Below, piece by piece: positions 26,487-35,024 of a stretch of DNA of 64,000 bases. Origin of the DNA: Kiritimatiellota bacterium (lineage in GTDB: Bacteria; Verrucomicrobiota; Kiritimatiellia; JAAZAB01); assembly GCA_026398415.1 (NCBI GenBank), contig JAPLSY010000085.1, positions 62,001-126,000 of the forward strand. The letters are read 5' to 3'. A model generated the notes under the pieces. That model was given only the letters and a program-made list of their open reading frames with translations. It ran no database searches and was not told where the DNA came from. Position 1 is the stretch's first letter; every line of letters begins with the position of its first letter. The position numbers and the translations under genes were made by a program.

Positions 26487-27406
26487 ATGTTGTCTGCCTG
26501 GGTCAAACGTTGCACCAGCAAGTTTTCAAATGCGTCCAGATCTTTCCATTCGATGGCGCATCGGATGGATCTGGCCCTGGGGTCCGGGATCGTGAAGCCA
26601 TCGTCGGTAACCCTGATCCCCAGGTTTTCCATGACCAGCAGGTCCTCGGCAAATGCCAGATATATGGCCACGGTATCAAATAGAATGGAACTCTGTTCAT
26701 CCGGTTTGCCCTTAAGCCAGATGCGGTAGTTTTCAATCACGGCCTGAGTTAAGGGGTCGGAAGAAGAACAGACGCGCCGGTAGGGCCGGCCTTTCAGGCG
26801 GATTTGGCCGCAGGTGTCAAGCGGCGTTATGACCATTTCCCGCCAGGGAGCGCTAAAGACCTTTTGGCACGCTTTAATATCGGATACAACATTCCATTCG
26901 GCAATAACCTTGCCGTCTTCGCGATGACTGCGGCGAATGGAACCGAACATGCCGACAAATTTGCATTTGGAGGCAATCCGATGCTCCCGGCGGAGCGCTT
27001 CCGCGATATTGGGAACGGGCCCGATACAAATGAGCGTGACCGGTTCAGATGAACGCATAATTGTGTCAATGATGGCCTTGACGCCGTCATCATGAACGGT
27101 TCCCGGGTAATTTTTTAAATCATAATCAGCAACCCAAGGTCCCTGAGGTTCCGCGTCAGGCCGGATTTCCTGGTGGATGCCGATACCCACGGGAATGTCG
27201 GTGCGTTGGGCAACCTCCAGCATTTTGGCAATAATCCGTGCCCGATACGAAGTATTTCCCTGGTCGCTGACAACCAGCCTGACATCCAGTTCGGGCGATT
27301 TCAGCATCATGGCTAAAGCCCATGTGTCATCAATATCGTCGCCGATATCCGTATCGAGAATAACGGGAATTCCCGGGAGACGTTTTTCACTTTTATCGGA
27401 AGCCAT
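26483..27406 (-). CDS. Inosine/uridine-preferring nucleoside hydrolase family protein
   Basis: 307 aa from ATG 27406. The calcium-binding family motif is present near the N-terminus: PVILDTDIGDDIDDTWAL (D18, D20, D24/D27). Other family parts are VTLICIGPVPNIAEAL (TLVALGPLTNIA-like) and a central helix region. It would cleave the N-glycosidic bond of nucleosides to base and ribose, or act on a related substrate; the bacterial relatives in PVC genomes are often not experimentally defined. A long in-frame extension upstream lacks family similarity. Overlaps hisH by 4 nt. Confidence 0.85.
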   Translation of the reverse strand: MASDKSEKRLPGIPVILDTDIGDDIDDTWALAMMLKSPELDVRLVVSDQGNTSYRARIIAKMLEVAQRTDIPVGIGIHQEIRPDAEPQGPWVADYDLKNYPGTVHDDGVKAIIDTIMRSSEPVTLICIGPVPNIAEALRREHRIASKCKFVGMFGSIRRSHREDGKVIAEWNVVSDIKACQKVFSAPWREMVITPLDTCGQIRLKGRPYRRVCSSSDPLTQAVIENYRIWLKGKPDEQSSILFDTVAIYLAFAEDLLVMENLGIRVTDDGFTIPDPRARSIRCAIEWKDLDAFENLLVQRLTQADNI

Positions 27407-27510
27407 AAATCCCAATTTCTTTCTGACTGAATGGATGCCTGGATAAATTTGATGGCCGTTACTATAGCATATTGATAATAATACCGGCAATGAACAAACC
27501 GGTTGCCGTA

Positions 27511-28314
27511 TTATCCGCGCAAATACTTCGTCGCGTTCTGGAATATCTGCAAGCCCAAGCCATTCTGCGGGAGTTTGCCGTGCAGGCGCTGGGTCTGCCA
27601 CTGGGGATGATTTTCGGGGAAGAGATAAGCCTCGGGGTGGGGCATGAGTCCGAAAATCCGGCCGGTAGGGTCGCAAAGTCCCGCGATGGCGTTGAGCGAC
27701 CCATTGGGATTATCCGGGAAGCGCATCGTGGGCAGGCCGGTTTTGCCGTCCACATACCGGCAGGCGACGCAATGGGTACGTTCCAGCGTGTCCAGCAAAT
27801 CGCGGTCGGTGGTGAAAATTTTGCCCTCGCCATGTCGAATGGGTAACGGCATTCGATCCAGGCCCCGGGTGAACACGCAGGGCGACGCTGCCTCGAAGCG
27901 CAAGTTTACCCAGAAATTCTGGAAGGTGCCGCCATCGTTCTGCATGAGCGCGATCTTCTGGTTGAAATAATCGTGGTCCAGGCCGGGCAACAGGCCCAGC
28001 TTGACCATTACCTGGAACCCGTTGCACACCCCCAGGATCAGATTGCCGGCCTCGATGAATGGCTGGAGTTCGTCCCGCAGGCGATGCCGTATGCGCAACG
28101 CCAGCACGTGGCCGGAGCCCATGTGGTCGCCAAACGAAAATCCGCCGATGAACATCAAGGCCTTGAACGACCGCAACCGGGCGGGCTCGGCCAGCAGGTC
28201 GTGCAAATGGATGAGCTGCGCATCGGCGCCCGCCATTTCCCAGGCGACCTTAGACTCGGCTTCGCAATTAACACCGTAGCCGGTAATGATGAGCACGGGT
28301 GGTTTAGATGCCAT
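27511..28314 (-). CDS. purQ: Phosphoribosylformylglycinamidine synthase, glutaminase subunit
   Basis: 267 aa. Class I glutaminase with nucleophile Cys in LILGVCNGFQVMVKLGLLP, the preceding FIGGFSFGDHMGSGHVLA, and the His-Glu pair in GLMPHPEAYLFPE. The longer form (about 260 residues) is that of PurQ partners of PurS-containing PurL. It delivers ammonia for FGAM formation in purine synthesis. The ATG overlaps the 3' end of purL by 11 nt, so the two subunits are translated together. Confidence 0.94.
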   Translation of the reverse strand: MASKPPVLIITGYGVNCEAESKVAWEMAGADAQLIHLHDLLAEPARLRSFKALMFIGGFSFGDHMGSGHVLALRIRHRLRDELQPFIEAGNLILGVCNGFQVMVKLGLLPGLDHDYFNQKIALMQNDGGTFQNFWVNLRFEAASPCVFTRGLDRMPLPIRHGEGKIFTTDRDLLDTLERTHCVACRYVDGKTGLPTMRFPDNPNGSLNAIAGLCDPTGRIFGLMPHPEAYLFPENHPQWQTQRLHGKLPQNGLGLQIFQNATKYLRG

Positions 28315-31294
28315 AAAGCGTGCCTTTAAATGCTTTGCGCAAGGATGCCGTCTTGGCCGTTATCAACGTCTGAGCGCGCAATCCTTTAACCCGTAAAATC
28401 TTGTCTTTCGTCACCCGGCCGACACAGGCGCAAGGCAATCCTTGGAAGAGCGCTTCCAGTGCCCGGACATGCTCGGACGTAATCGTGATGACAAACCGGC
28501 TGTTGGATTCGGCAAACAGCAACTCGTCATCGGTCAGCCCACTCTCGGCAGGCACCTTGCCAAGTTCCACTTCAATACCCACGTCCCCGCCCATGGCGCT
28601 CAAAGCGAATGCCACGGCCAGCCCGCCGCGGGTGGGCGTATGCGCGGAACGCAACAGTCCCTGGTCCGTGGCTTTGTTCATTGCCCGATAGAGTTGCAAT
28701 GCCTGTGGAATGTCCAAGCTTGGCACGGCGCCGCCCACATGGGTGGGCGTATTCTGCCGTTGGGCCAGCCACCGGAAAAAGGCCGAAGCCCCCAGTTCCC
28801 GGCGGGTCAGGCCGATCACGTAAATCAAGTCGCCGGCGACCTTCATGTCCATCGTAACGGCCTTATGCACATCGTCCATCCTGGCGATGGTGGAGAATAA
28901 GACCGTCGGCGGAATGGAAATCTTGCGGCCGCCGCGGGTGGAATCGTTCTTGACGCTGTCCTTGCCGGAAATGCAGGGTACGCCGAGAGCGGTAGTGACA
29001 TCATAAAGCGCTTTGTTGGCCCGCACCAGTTGCGCCAGCTTGTAGCGGCCGTCCGGCGTTTTCTCGGACTCCACCGGATCGGGCCAGCAAAAATTATCGA
29101 GCCCGGCGATCTGGCCCAGGCGGCCACCGGCGCTGATCACCCGCCGGACGCCTTCGTCAATGACCGATGCCATCATGGCATAAGTATCGAGGTCGGAATA
29201 AAACGGATTGATGCCTTCGGCCAGGATAATGCCTTCGGGGTGGTCGTATTCCACGCGCATAATCGTGGCATCGCTGGGCATATCGCTGTAAACACCGGCA
29301 TAGGGTTTGACCACGCTTAAGCCTTTGACTTCGCCATCATACTGGCGGCTCTTGAATTCCTTGGAGCAGAGATTTAGATCGGCCAGCAGTTCGGTCAGCA
29401 CGGAGTCGCATTTGCCGGCGCGCAGGGGTAGGGGCGCGGGCACTTGCGGCGGCGTCCACCGGGCTTCCAGCGTCATGACCGGGCAACCGTCATAGAGAAA
29501 ATCCATATCCAAACGTCCCACCACGCGTTCCTTGTAGCGGACCACCAGGACGCCGGAATCGGTGAACGTGCCCAGGACCGTGGCCTCCACGTCCCGCCGC
29601 CGGGCCAGGTCGAGCAAAGCCTGAACCTGCTCGGGCGCCACGGCCAAGGTCATGCGTTCCTGGGCCTCGGAAAGAAAAATCTCCCACGGCTGTAATCCCT
29701 GGTATTTCAAGGGTGCCAGGCCTAAGTCCAAGTCGGCCCCGCCGCTCATCCGGCCCATTTCACCAGCTGAGCAACTCAAGCCTCCGGCGCCGTTGTCGGT
29801 AATGGCCCGATACAATCCCAAGTCGCGTGCTTCCATCAAAAATTCGTACATCTTGCGCTGGGTAATCGGGTCGCCGATTTGAACGGCTTGCACGGGTGAC
29901 TCGACGCGCAATTCTTCCGAAGAAAAAGTGGCGCCGTGAATGCCGTCCTTGCCGATGCGGCCGCCCAGCATCAGCATGACATCACCGGGCTTTACTTCCT
30001 TGCGTTCCGAGGGACGTCCCTGGAGCTTTACCGGCAGATAACCCACCGTGCCGCAAAACACCAGCGGCTTGCCGATATAGCGGTCGTCGAAAATTTCCCA
30101 GCCCCGTGTCCAGGGAATGCCGCTCTGGTTGCCGCCCTCGATCACGCCCTGATGCACGCCATCGCGGATGCGGCGCGGATGCATGAGTCCCGCCGGCAGA
30201 TTCCCCGCATAGAAGGGTGAGCCCAGGCAATACCCCCAGACATTACAGAGCAGGTTGGCACCCATGCCAGTGCCCATCGGGTCGCGATTGACGCCGACAA
30301 TGCCCGTCATCGCTCCGCCGTAGGGGTCCAGGGCGGAGGGGCTGTTATGCGTTTCCACCTTGTAAACCAGGTTCAGGCGCTCGTTGAATCGGATGATCCC
30401 GGCATTGTCCGTAAAGACCGAAACCAGCCAGTCCAGCGACTTGGCGATTTTCTCCGTTGAAGCCTTGATGTAAGTTTTAAACAGCGATGTGATCGCTTCC
30501 GCGTGGCCCTGCTCGTCCACATAATTAATCTTTGCCGAAAAAACCTTGTGGCTGCAATGTTCCGACCAGGTTTGCGCGACGCATTCCACTTCCACGTCCG
30601 TCGGTTGTTCCGGCAGGCCCAAGGCCTGCCGTGCGGTGCGCACCGCCGGGCGTTTGAAATAATCCCGGATGGCGCGCATCTCGTCCAGACTTAACGACAA
30701 AATGTGTTCGCGGCTGATACGCAGGAGGTCCTCATCCGCCCCGCCGAGATCGTAGGTCTTGACCGTGGGCTCGGCCTGCTCGTGAATGGCCGGGACGCTC
30801 TCGTCGGTCGGTTCATTTTTCCACTCGTCCGGCGAAAAAATCCGGATCGTTTGAATCAGTAGATTGGCCAGCAGATCCTGGGCCAGATGCTCGATTTGTG
30901 CGCGGGTCAAGCCAACGCCGCGCACAAAATATTGAATGGCCGTATAGACGGCTTCATCCTCGGCCAAGGGACGGGCCAGTACGTCCTGCAAGGCGAAGCG
31001 CGCCGTGCGGCCGACGTTATCAGTCACGCCCGGCTTGAAACCTACCTCGATAAGCCAGTCGAACGGTGGCGGGCGCAGCCGGCCAATGGCGGCGATTTCA
31101 ATCACGGGATCGGTGAAAGCCTCGCACACGGCCTCGAGTTGGGCGCGGCTGAGCCGGGCATCAAGCTGGTAGATCGTGCGGGTCTGGATGGATTTAAGCG
31201 GTAACCGCAAGGCGCTTGCCGCGCGCGCGGCCGCGCCGCGACCACGGGCATCAAGTATGCCGCGTTTCAAACCGATTTCGATGCGATAGGCCAT
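28304..31294 (-). CDS. purL: Phosphoribosylformylglycinamidine synthase with two N-terminal PurS-like domains
   Basis: 996 aa, much longer than the usual ~750-aa small PurL. Residues 1-75 (MAYRIEIGLKRGILDARG, ending DPVIEIA) and 78-165 (DWLIEVGFKPGVTDNVGR to LIQTIRIFSPDEW) are each PurS-like, so a PurS duplication has been fused in front. The PurL core follows: ECVAQTWSEHCSHKVFSAKI, KVETHNSPSALDPYGGAMTG, LMLGGRIGKDGIHGATFSSE and SGKDSVKNDS. It converts FGAR to FGAM with glutamine-derived ammonia, supplied by purQ, which overlaps it. No separate glutaminase domain is present, confirming the split layout. No ribosome site is obvious before ATG 31294. Confidence 0.93.
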   Translation of the reverse strand: MAYRIEIGLKRGILDARGRGAAARAASALRLPLKSIQTRTIYQLDARLSRAQLEAVCEAFTDPVIEIAAIGRLRPPPFDWLIEVGFKPGVTDNVGRTARFALQDVLARPLAEDEAVYTAIQYFVRGVGLTRAQIEHLAQDLLANLLIQTIRIFSPDEWKNEPTDESVPAIHEQAEPTVKTYDLGGADEDLLRISREHILSLSLDEMRAIRDYFKRPAVRTARQALGLPEQPTDVEVECVAQTWSEHCSHKVFSAKINYVDEQGHAEAITSLFKTYIKASTEKIAKSLDWLVSVFTDNAGIIRFNERLNLVYKVETHNSPSALDPYGGAMTGIVGVNRDPMGTGMGANLLCNVWGYCLGSPFYAGNLPAGLMHPRRIRDGVHQGVIEGGNQSGIPWTRGWEIFDDRYIGKPLVFCGTVGYLPVKLQGRPSERKEVKPGDVMLMLGGRIGKDGIHGATFSSEELRVESPVQAVQIGDPITQRKMYEFLMEARDLGLYRAITDNGAGGLSCSAGEMGRMSGGADLDLGLAPLKYQGLQPWEIFLSEAQERMTLAVAPEQVQALLDLARRRDVEATVLGTFTDSGVLVVRYKERVVGRLDMDFLYDGCPVMTLEARWTPPQVPAPLPLRAGKCDSVLTELLADLNLCSKEFKSRQYDGEVKGLSVVKPYAGVYSDMPSDATIMRVEYDHPEGIILAEGINPFYSDLDTYAMMASVIDEGVRRVISAGGRLGQIAGLDNFCWPDPVESEKTPDGRYKLAQLVRANKALYDVTTALGVPCISGKDSVKNDSTRGGRKISIPPTVLFSTIARMDDVHKAVTMDMKVAGDLIYVIGLTRRELGASAFFRWLAQRQNTPTHVGGAVPSLDIPQALQLYRAMNKATDQGLLRSAHTPTRGGLAVAFALSAMGGDVGIEVELGKVPAESGLTDDELLFAESNSRFVITITSEHVRALEALFQGLPCACVGRVTKDKILRVKGLRAQTLITAKTASLRKAFKGTLYGI

Positions 31295-31316
31295 GAGGCA
31301 ATGGTCGATGGTAAAT

Positions 31317-31354
31317 GGCCCGCCTGCAGCGCTATGCGCAGCATTGCGGGCAGG
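31317..31354. repeat. Palindromic repeat (CCTGCCCGCA ... TGCAGGCGGG) upstream of prfB
   Basis: Read in reverse, CCTGCCCGCA, then TGCT, and TGCAGGCGGG match the palindrome translated inside nadA at 41197-41229 (both 10-base ends identical). The unit lies in the 200-bp gap between divergent purL and prfB. Confidence 0.65.
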
Positions 31355-31497
31355 TTAATGACTCGAAGAGGTGTAGCCTATCCGGATTACATAAAAAGGG
31401 AAGCAAAAAGCGCGCGCTGCGGGGTTCCGCTCTTGCCGCTTGCTTTGCCAGACCATTTCCGGCAACATAAGTTTGGTTTGCAAGGAAAGGGCTTCGG

Positions 31498-32623
31498 ATG
31501 TTCGATGATGTAAAAGAGAAAATTGCGCCCATGGTGGCCCGCCTCGCGGAAATGCGGGGTTATCTTTGACGTCGCCACCCGTGAAACCGCGTTGGCCGCA
31601 CTCGAAACGAAGATGGCCGCACCCGATTTCTGGAACGACCAGAATGCCGCCAAGGCGGTGATTGACCAGGCCAATGCCCAGCGCGCCGTGCTGAATCCGT
31701 TCAAGGTTGTTTCCGGCCGGCTGGAAGATGTTCGCATTCTGGTGGAACTGGCCGAGGCGGAAGCCGATGCCGCGCATCGCGCGGAAGCGCTCGGCGAGAT
31801 CACCCGGGAAATGGATCTGTTCGAGGCGGCCTTCCGCAAACTGGAAATCGAAGCCCTGTTTAACGGCAAGCTGGACCGGCATAATGCCTACATCAACCTG
31901 CACGCGGGTGCGGGCGGCACGGAGGCCTGCGACTGGGCCGGTATGCTCATGCGCATGTACCGGCGCTATTGCGAGCAGCATGGATTCCAGGTGACTGTGC
32001 TGGATATGCTCGCTGGCGAGGAGGCCGGTGTTAAAAGTGCGACGCTGCTGGTCGAGGGCGAGTATGCCTACGGTTATCTCTCGGCCGAACGCGGCGTGCA
32101 CCGGCTGGTGCGCATCAGTCCATTCGATTCCAATAAGCGGCGGCACACTTCCTTTGCCTCGCTGGATGTCGTGGCCGAACTGGACGACGATGCGGAAGTG
32201 GAAATTACGGAGGCCGATTTGCGGGTGGATACGTATCGCGCCGGTGGCGCCGGCGGTCAGCATGTCAACAAGACCGATTCGGCCATTCGCCTGACGCATC
32301 TGGCGACGGGGATCGTTGTCTCCTGCCAGTCGGAGCGTTCGCAACATGCCAACCGGCAGAAAGCCATGAAGCTCCTGCGCTCGCGGGTTTACGAACTCAT
32401 GCAGGACCAGAAGCGGCAGGAGATGGAAAAATTTTACGGCGAGAAAGGCGAGATCGCCTGGGGCCGCCAGATTCGCTCTTATGTGCTCCAGCCTTATACC
32501 ATGGCCAAGGACCACCGCACGGACGTCGAAGTCGGCAACGTCATGGGCGTGCTCGAAGGCGATCTGGACAAATTTATTGAAGCCTATTTGAAATTTAAGC
32601 GCACTGAGGCTGTCAAAGCGTAA
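31498..32623 (+). CDS. prfB: Peptide chain release factor 2, with programmed +1 frameshift
   Basis: 374 aa when read across the frameshift. The zero frame begins ATG 31498 (MFDDVKEKIAP...) and stops at UGA 31567-31569 in the sequence CGG GGT TAT CTT TGA C; a +1 shift at CTT_TGA skips T31567 and continues GAC GTC GCC in the frame that ends at 32623. The CTTTGAC slippery site with a GGGG tract upstream is the classical RF2 autoregulatory signal. RF2 features: the SPF stop-recognition motif RISPFDSNKRRHTS and the catalytic GGQ in AGGAGGQHVNKTDSAIRL. It releases peptide at UGA and UAA. AAGGAAAGG precedes the ATG. Confidence 0.96.
31564..31570 (+). promoter_or_regulatory. RF2 programmed-frameshift site
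   Basis: CTTTGAC (CUU UGA C) preceded by CGGGGT 3-8 nt upstream, matching the known prfB signal: slow decoding of the in-frame UGA when RF2 is scarce allows +1 slippage on CUU, so RF2 controls its own level. Confidence 0.9.
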
Positions 32624-32635
32624 GACGAAAGGAGC

Positions 32636-32692
32636 AAACGCTCAACGTCCAACGCCCAACGTCGAATATAAGAAAATAGAAGGCACAGGAAG
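32636..32692. repeat. Simple-repeat tract between prfB and yicC
   Basis: AACGCTCAACGTCCAACGCCC-type units (CTCAACG, CCAACG, CCCAACG) followed by AAGAAAATAGAAGGC. The same units end gmk at 34298-34336. No gene is seen in this gap. Confidence 0.55.
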
Positions 32693-32751
32693 GGCGTAGG
32701 GTAAGCTGCAGAAACGGCCTGTAGTTCGTTGACCATTAAACATTGACCATT

Positions 32752-32781
32752 TCCGCCGAAGGCGGATCCGCCTATAGCGGA
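32752..32781. repeat. Double hairpin module just upstream of yicC
   Basis: TCCGCC-GAA-GGCGGA (32752-32766) directly followed by TCCGCC-TAT-AGCGGA (32767-32781). The 15+15 layout is the same as at 17180-17209. It lies 21 nt before the yicC ATG and may affect translation. Confidence 0.65.
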
Positions 32782-32802
32782 AACCATCACCCATTGACGA
32801 AA

Positions 32803-33705
32803 ATGAGCATTCGAAGCATGACTGGGCAGGGAAGGGCCGAATTGGCCTCAGGCGGCGTCAAGATTACCGTCGAACTACGCGCGGTCAACCACCGCCAGTT
32901 TGAAGCGCGCCTGGATATTCCGCCGGTGCTGACGGTGATTGAGAACGATGTGTGCGCACGCCTGCATGCGCGGATTGCCCGCGGGTATGTGACCTGCCGG
33001 GTGCAACTGGATGTGTCCGCCGCAATACGACGGGAGGCTGTGTGTGTGGATTATGATTTGGCCGCCGCCCTCGTGGGGCGCTTGCGCCAGACGGGTCGGA
33101 AGCTGGGTTTAAAGGATGATTTAACCGTCAGTGCCCTCCTCAAAATGCCCGGCCTCGTGACCAGCGCCGACGTGTCGGCGAAGCAGGCTAAGTTAGGTCC
33201 GCCGACCATCAAGTGTCTGGACCAGGCGTTGAAAGCTTTTCTGGCGATGCGCGCCGTTGAGGGGCGGGAACTGGGGCGGGATATCCAGGCACGTCTGGGG
33301 GTCTTTGGCGGCATCGTGGATAAGATTGCCGGCCGCGCGCCGGAGATTGCCGAAACCTACCGCCAGGCTCTGCTGGCGCGCCTGCAGAAGGCGGGGGTAC
33401 CATTAGGCCAGGGCGATGACCGGCTGATCCGGGAGGTTGCACTTTTCGCGGATCGTTCGGACATTACCGAGGAAGTGACCCGCCTGCGCAGTCATCTCAA
33501 GCAGGCCCACGGGCAGTTGGCATCGGCCACACCGGTGGCAGCGGCCACACCGGTGGGACGGACTCTGGATTTTTTGTTGCAGGAAATGTTCCGGGAAATC
33601 AATACGATCGGTTCCAAGGCCAACGATGCGGCCACAAGCGGTATGGTGGTAAAAGCCAAGGCCGAGCTTGAGCGTATCCGCGAACAGGTCCAAAACGTGG
33701 AATGA
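32803..33705 (+). CDS. yicC: YicC/YloC-family endoribonuclease
   Basis: 300 aa from ATG 32803. The YicC N-terminal domain starts MSIRSMTGQGRAE (SMTGxGR signature) and ELRAVNHRQFEARL; the C-terminal DUF1732-like part has ERVALFADRSDITEEVTRLRSHL (here EVALFADRSDITEE), TPVGRTLDFLLQEMFREINTIGSKANDAATS and the ending VVKAKAELERIREQVQNVE. These proteins are reported RNases linked to RNA decay or stress. The gene precedes gmk with an ATGA overlap, the classical yicC-gmk order. Confidence 0.93.
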   Translation: MSIRSMTGQGRAELASGGVKITVELRAVNHRQFEARLDIPPVLTVIENDVCARLHARIARGYVTCRVQLDVSAAIRREAVCVDYDLAAALVGRLRQTGRKLGLKDDLTVSALLKMPGLVTSADVSAKQAKLGPPTIKCLDQALKAFLAMRAVEGRELGRDIQARLGVFGGIVDKIAGRAPEIAETYRQALLARLQKAGVPLGQGDDRLIREVALFADRSDITEEVTRLRSHLKQAHGQLASATPVAAATPVGRTLDFLLQEMFREINTIGSKANDAATSGMVVKAKAELERIREQVQNVE

Positions 33706-34337
33706 ATGCACCCGTCCAGCGTCCGTTATTGCTGGTTGTTTCCGCGCCCTCGGGCGCGGGGAAGACGACGCTATGCGCGCGGTTGCTGGAGGCGTTTCCG
33801 GCCATGGTCCGTTCCGTTTCCTGCACCACGCGCGCGCCGCGGCCGGGCGAAGTGAACGGCCGGGATTATGTTTTTTTGGATGCCGTGGAATTCCGGCGGC
33901 GGATTACAGCCGGCGCTTTCTTGGAGCATGCCCAGGTGCATGGTGCCTGGTACGGTACGCCCCGCGAGCCGGTCGAGCAAGCCCTGCGGGCGGGACGCGA
34001 CGTGCTGTTGATTGTTGATGTGCAGGGTGCCGAGCGTATCCGGCAGTTGCTGGCGCCCTCATCCGGCGGTGACTTACGGCGCGCGTTCGTGGATGTTTTC
34101 ATTATGCCGCCGGACAGCGCAACGTTGCGCCGGCGACTGGTGGCGCGGGGCCATGATGACGCGGCCGCGATCGAGCGGCGTCTGAAAAATGCCGGGGGTG
34201 AAATGGCGGGCGCTTCGCGCTATCAGTATCGGATTGTCAACGATTGCCTGGAGGACGCCGTGGCGCGCCTGCGGGCCATTGTGCTGGAAGAGAAGCAAGC
34301 ATCCAACGCTCAACGCCGAACGCCCAACGTCCAATGA
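33702..34337 (+). CDS. gmk: Guanylate kinase
   Basis: 211 aa. P-loop VSAPSGAGKTTLCARLLE near residue 12, GMP-binding SVSCTTRAPRPGEVNGRDY, FLEHAQVHGAWYGTP, and LLIVDVQGAERI. It phosphorylates GMP to GDP. The ATG overlaps the yicC stop. The last twelve residues (ASNAQRRTPNVQ) are encoded by the CCAACGCTC-type simple repeat found in several intergenic gaps, so the stop lies inside repeat DNA and the native C-terminus was probably near LEEKQ. Confidence 0.96.
   Translation: MNAPVQRPLLLVVSAPSGAGKTTLCARLLEAFPAMVRSVSCTTRAPRPGEVNGRDYVFLDAVEFRRRITAGAFLEHAQVHGAWYGTPREPVEQALRAGRDVLLIVDVQGAERIRQLLAPSSGGDLRRAFVDVFIMPPDSATLRRRLVARGHDDAAAIERRLKNAGGEMAGASRYQYRIVNDCLEDAVARLRAIVLEEKQASNAQRRTPNVQ
34298..34336. 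repeat. Simple repeat forming the end of gmk
   Basis: CCAACGCTCAACGCCGAACG and CCCAACGTCCAA units, the same as at 32636-32692, read through as the last gmk codons; AGGACAGATCGGACAGATGG follows before coaC. Confidence 0.55.
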
Positions 34338-34382
34338 AAGACGGATAGGACAGATCGGACAGATGGTAAACGGAGGTGCATG

Positions 34383-34928
34383 ATGGCTGATAACAAACAT
34401 ATTGTTCTGGGAGTGACCGGGTCAATTGCCGCCTACAAGGCTGCCGAGCTGGTGCGCCTGATGATTAAAAAAAACTGGGAGGTGTCGGTCGTCATGACCC
34501 AGGCGGCCACCCGGTTTGTCGGGGAACTGACCTTCCGTACCCTGACCCGTCGCCCCGTGGTTCTTGACATGTTTCAGGAGACGGAAACCTGGCGGCCGAC
34601 GCATATCTCGCTAGCCGACTGGGCCGATGTGCTTGTGATCGCGCCTTGCACGGCCAACGTGATGGCCAAGTTGGCGCACGGCCTGGCGGATGATGCTTTG
34701 AGTGCGACGTCGTTGGCCTGTCCGGCGCCGCTGGTGGTGGCGCCGGCCATGAACGAAAAAATGTGGGATCATCCCGCCACGCGCGAGAATCTCCGCCTGT
34801 TGAAGTCGCGCGGCGCCGTGGTCGTGGATGTGGAGCAGGGCAAACTGGCCTGTGGCTGCGAAGGCCGGGGCCGCCTGGCGGCGTTGGATGTGATTATTGC
34901 GGCAGTAGCGCAGTGTTTGAAATCATAG
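34383..34928 (+). CDS. coaC: Phosphopantothenoylcysteine decarboxylase (CoaC domain as separate protein)
   Basis: 181 aa. HFCD flavoprotein: VLGVTGSIAAYKAAELVRLM, the active-site His in WRPTHISLADWADVLVIAPCTANVMAK, the substrate clamp PAMNEKMWDHPAT, and ACGCEGRGRL with the catalytic Cys. It decarboxylates phosphopantothenoylcysteine to phosphopantetheine in coenzyme A synthesis. GGAGG lies 6 nt before ATG 34383 (an ATG one codon earlier is too close). Usually fused to CoaB; here the protein ends where the linker would be and coaB restarts 96 nt later. Confidence 0.93.
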   Translation: MADNKHIVLGVTGSIAAYKAAELVRLMIKKNWEVSVVMTQAATRFVGELTFRTLTRRPVVLDMFQETETWRPTHISLADWADVLVIAPCTANVMAKLAHGLADDALSATSLACPAPLVVAPAMNEKMWDHPATRENLRLLKSRGAVVVDVEQGKLACGCEGRGRLAALDVIIAAVAQCLKS

Positions 34929-34955
34929 AACCATCCATTGATTGCGGGTTTTTCA

Positions 34956-35018
34956 TGCCAGAGGCAGATCCGCCTATAGGCGGACAATCAGAAATCAAAA
35001 ATCCGAAATCAGAAATAA
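34956..35018. repeat. Hairpins and TCAGAAATC-type repeat in the coaC-coaB gap
   Basis: TGCC-AGA-GGCA (34956-34966), TCCGCC-TATA-GGCGGA (34969-34984), then CAATCAGAAATCAAAAATCC and GAAATCAGAAATAA up to the coaB start. Both repeat families of the window occupy this 96-nt gap. Confidence 0.65.
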
Positions 35019-35024
35019 TTGGCC

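Noticed and set aside
31523..31570. prfB as a frameshifted pseudogene
   Set aside because: The in-frame UGA is within the conserved CTTTGAC programmed-frameshift signal of RF2.
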